Shown: piece after piece, positions 61,705-64,000 of the stretch
Layout of the letters: each line of letters starts with the position of its first letter
Numbering within the stretch: position 1 is the first letter of the stretch
NCBI GenBank assembly: GCA_033439795.1
Contig: JAUTDP010000007.1
Span: 806,001-870,000, forward strand
Origin: Sordaria brevicollis
Lineage: Eukaryota; Ascomycota; Sordariomycetes; Sordariales; Sordariaceae
Direction of reading: 5' to 3'
DNA length: 64,000 nt
The notes under the pieces: model-generated
The model's database searches: none
The model's input: the letters and a program-made list of their open reading frames with translations, nothing else
Told to the model about the DNA's origin: nothing
Made by a program: the position numbers and the translations under genes

Positions 61705-64000
61705 TCACCTCCGACCCCTAGACCAAGCCTCCACCTTTCCCATCCACCCTCTCAACCCAACGCCCCTCTCACAATTCGCCTCCAACCAATTCTCCATCCT
61801 CTCCCTCACCGTTTTGAGTCCGTTCAGTATCGGCATCTTTGCCTCAGCCTCATCATCCACATAACTCCCCGGATTCAGCAACAAATCGAAGCAATGACCC
61901 CAAATATCCGTCTGCCAATACCTCTTCAAGTTCTCCCTGATCTTATACCTCTTTCCCCCTCCACCATTCCCAACCCCGTTTCCTCCTCTACCACCAACCG
62001 GCACAGTATCAATATACTTCCCAAACAACAACGCGTGCACCACCCCGGCCATACCATGATAATCAATCTGCCACGTCCACCCCCGTCCCTCTCTCATCTC
62101 ATTACAATCCTGCGCCGTCGGCTTCCAGTCCGCCTTAAACTGTACCCCCTCATCAAAAGCACCGAAATCAATCCCCCGCCCAAAATCAATCAACGTCAAC
62201 CCCCTCGCCGCCCACCCGCCGCTCCCATCGGCATGGTACTGATTAGTAGGCAACACCTCGCTTGTCGTAGGGAGGCGCAGGAGGCAGTTATCGATTTTGA
62301 CGTCGCCGTGCATGATACCCACGCTGTGGAGCGCCTCCACGGTGCGGAAAAGTTCCACCGTAAAAAACATGGCGAGTTGCTCATCCATTACTCCGGAGGA
62401 TTCGGAGCGGAAGAGGTTGATGACGTCTAGCAAGGTGCCGTGGGGGAAGAAGGGGAGGAACAAAAAGCCTTCGTCTTGGTAGAGGTGGAGTTCAAGGGCT
62501 GGACTTAAAGAGGATAGGGCGCGCGTGTGTAAGGGGGTGCCGGCTGAGAGGAGGCGGGTGTGGGAGAGGCGCATCATGTAGAATTCCCAGGCTGTGGGGG
62601 GTTGTTCCATCTTGAGGGCTTCGCGGGGGCGGCGGATGAGGTGGGCGGGGAGATTGTTGTTGTTGTTTTCGTCGTTTTGGCGTTGCGAAGAGTAGGTGTA
62701 GGAGGATTGGGGCTTGGGTGTGGGCGTGGGCTTGGAGTTCTCGACTAGGTACACGGGCGCGTACGCACCGGCGCCGAGCTCCTTCTTGATGGTGTACTTG
62801 GTGTCTGGGTTTCCTGGAAGCTGCAACGTAATAGGTTGCGGCTCGCTGACCAGGGAATCGCGCAGCTTGTCGGCAGAGGTGCTCTTCCGGCCACGCTGTT
62901 TACTAGCTGCGGACTGGGCTTGAGCGAACTTGCGGATCTCGGTGCCCTTGCGGAATTTCTCGTGGCGGTGGTCGTAGAAACCCTCGTATGAGGTGAGGGG
63001 AGGCTGAATGTTGGCGAGAATTTTCGCGCGGACGGCAACGTCGACGGGGTTGCATTGTAACTCTTTGATGATGGGTCCATCTTCAGCAACTCTGGGCGCG
63101 AGAGGAGAGACCGCTCGGTGTGCCAAAGGTGAGGATGTGATTGATTTCACGGCGAGTGGTGATCTGGGCGCCGCCGCGACTGGTTGGTCGCGGAAGACGG
63201 GGATCGGCGAGAGCTTCTTGGGCGGCTCTTGCTCCTCTTCCTCCTCCTCGTCTTCCTCAGGAATCTCGCGAAGTGGACTGCTTTCCGGTTCTAGCATATC
63301 CTCATCCTCGTTCTCGGAATATTGGGCGTCCTCCTCGTCTTCACCATCCAACGACATGTCATCCCTCAGATCATGATCATGACCCGGTGCCTTAGACGGG
63401 GTCTTGGTGAGAATAGGGTGATGCATGTTGGGGTGGTGATACGTGACGTCGAGCGACGAGAACTCGGTCCTCTCCGTGATGGGCGTCATGAAGGGCAAGC
63501 GGTTGTTAGCCACTTCTACCGGATCTCGATACGGCCTTCTGGTCGGGACGTAATCTGCGGGAGGGACTGGCACGAAGATATTCCTCGTTCTAGGAGGGGA
63601 TTCTTCAGGTGCGGTGGGGGGTTGTTGAGGGAAATGTTGTCCGCCCTGGTGTGAATTTGTATCTGAGAAAATGCTGAGCTTGGCCTGTGAATGGGACGTC
63701 TGAGGTAAGGCGTTGTTGAGCTCTTCGTCCAAAACGTCCGTCATCTCATGGTCTTCGTCTCCACCCCCACCTTGGTAATTGGGAATGTGTTTTCGCGCTG
63801 TGAAATCGGACCACTCGCTCTTGACATCGTCGTCGTCGTCCGCAGCGTCCGTTTCCTCAACCGCTTCAACCACTGTCGTCTCATCTCCCGCCTCACTGGT
63901 CGCAAGGTTTCTGGAAGTGTCGTCCACACCGCAGGTATAGTCATCCGAATCGTAGCGATCCTCGTCGTCGCTCAAACCGGCCTTTGCTGCGAGTTTCTGT
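61705..64000 (-). CDS. bub1: Spindle-checkpoint kinase Bub1, C-terminal part (5' end beyond window)
   Basis: The frame stays open to the right edge (QKLAAKAGLSDDEDRY), so the start and the N-terminal Mad3/Bub1 TPR domain lie outside. The visible part is an acidic, Pro-rich disordered region (DDDDDVKSEWSDF; EEDEEEEEEQEPPKKLSPIPVF) followed by the kinase domain. That domain has YTIKKELGAGAYAPVYLVE, ATP-site Lys in EALKMEQPP (62611-62613), WEFYMMRL, GIMHGDVKIDNCLL (catalytic Asp near 62303) and TLIDFGRGIDFGAF. The DFGRGID form is characteristic of Bub1. The ATP loop is followed by an Asn-rich insert. The domain continues to a C-terminal ISLR-like NPGSYVDDE segment and ends SRGRR. Bub1 phosphorylates histone H2A at centromeres and recruits checkpoint and shugoshin proteins. 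No intron is needed in the visible part. Confidence 0.9.
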   Translation of the reverse strand, partial: QKLAAKAGLSDDEDRYDSDDYTCGVDDTSRNLATSEAGDETTVVEAVEETDAADDDDDVKSEWSDFTARKHIPNYQGGGGDEDHEMTDVLDEELNNALPQTSHSQAKLSIFSDTNSHQGGQHFPQQPPTAPEESPPRTRNIFVPVPPADYVPTRRPYRDPVEVANNRLPFMTPITERTEFSSLDVTYHHPNMHHPILTKTPSKAPGHDHDLRDDMSLDGEDEEDAQYSENEDEDMLEPESSPLREIPEEDEEEEEEQEPPKKLSPIPVFRDQPVAAAPRSPLAVKSITSSPLAHRAVSPLAPRVAEDGPIIKELQCNPVDVAVRAKILANIQPPLTSYEGFYDHRHEKFRKGTEIRKFAQAQSAASKQRGRKSTSADKLRDSLVSEPQPITLQLPGNPDTKYTIKKELGAGAYAPVYLVENSKPTPTPKPQSSYTYSSQRQNDENNNNNLPAHLIRRPREALKMEQPPTAWEFYMMRLSHTRLLSAGTPLHTRALSSLSPALELHLYQDEGFLFLPFFPHGTLLDVINLFRSESSGVMDEQLAMFFTVELFRTVEALHSVGIMHGDVKIDNCLLRLPTTSEVLPTNQYHADGSGGWAARGLTLIDFGRGIDFGAFDEGVQFKADWKPTAQDCNEMREGRGWTWQIDYHGMAGVVHALLFGKYIDTVPVGGRGGNGVGNGGGGKRYKIRENLKRYWQTDIWGHCFDLLLNPGSYVDDEAEAKMPILNGLKTVRERMENWLEANCERGVGLRGWMGKVEAWSRGRR

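Overview
The window reads as nuclear DNA of a filamentous ascomycete, most likely Neurospora or a close Sordariaceae relative. The genes are split by short introns (about 50-100 nt) with GTAAGT/GTATGT-type donors and CTAAC/CTGAC branch points. Coding DNA is GC-rich, CAA/CAG repeats are common, and a 4.6-kb AT-rich block with almost no open frames carries the marks of repeat-induced point mutation (RIP). The species is inferred from these features and was not checked by any search.

Layout. 1-4283: no gene recognised. 4284-7574 (+): HELQ/Pol-theta-type helicase. 10588-13094 (+): BTB/POZ protein with a very long (CAA)n tract that breaks its reading frame. 13300-15068 (-) and 15716-16778 (+): Trm82 tRNA m7G methyltransferase subunit and ribosomal stalk protein P0, divergent from a shared 647-bp promoter region. 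17347-21365 (-): mitochondrial MutS homologue Msh1. 24650-26056 (+): unrecognised Q-rich/acidic protein with a three-fold 11-residue Cys repeat. 28996-32319 (+): GH38 alpha-mannosidase (Ams1 type). 33089-33957 (-): Shr3-type ER chaperone for amino-acid permeases. 34811-35919 (-): pyridoxal reductase-type aldo-keto reductase. 36676-38310 (+): DUF202 membrane protein whose 638-nt first intron contains a perfect 34-bp inverted repeat.

39640-44220 is a RIP-degraded PIF/Harbinger DNA transposon. A stop-riddled transposase lies on the minus strand and a stop-riddled second ORF on the plus strand, with a 3 x 35-bp tandem repeat and a GC-rich palindrome between them.

To its right: 45561-48297 (+) CLIP-170-type microtubule plus-end protein; 48916-51540 (-) unrecognised 831-aa protein; 52199-52537 (+) small hydrophilic protein; 53007-56900 (-) F-box protein ending in a CaaX box; 59687-61318 (+) AP endonuclease Apn1 with two in-frame starts; 61705-64000 (-) the C-terminal part of the spindle-checkpoint kinase Bub1, cut by the window edge.

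Most genes are unlinked housekeeping functions. Three DNA-repair genes (HELQ-like, Msh1, Apn1) and two chromosome or cytoskeleton genes (Bub1, CLIP) lie within 60 kb, with no sign of an operon or a biosynthetic cluster. The best leads for something undescribed are the hendecad-Cys protein, the intronic inverted repeat, the frame-broken BTB gene and the prenylatable F-box protein. Exon borders were assigned by eye from splice signals and frame continuity and need transcript support.
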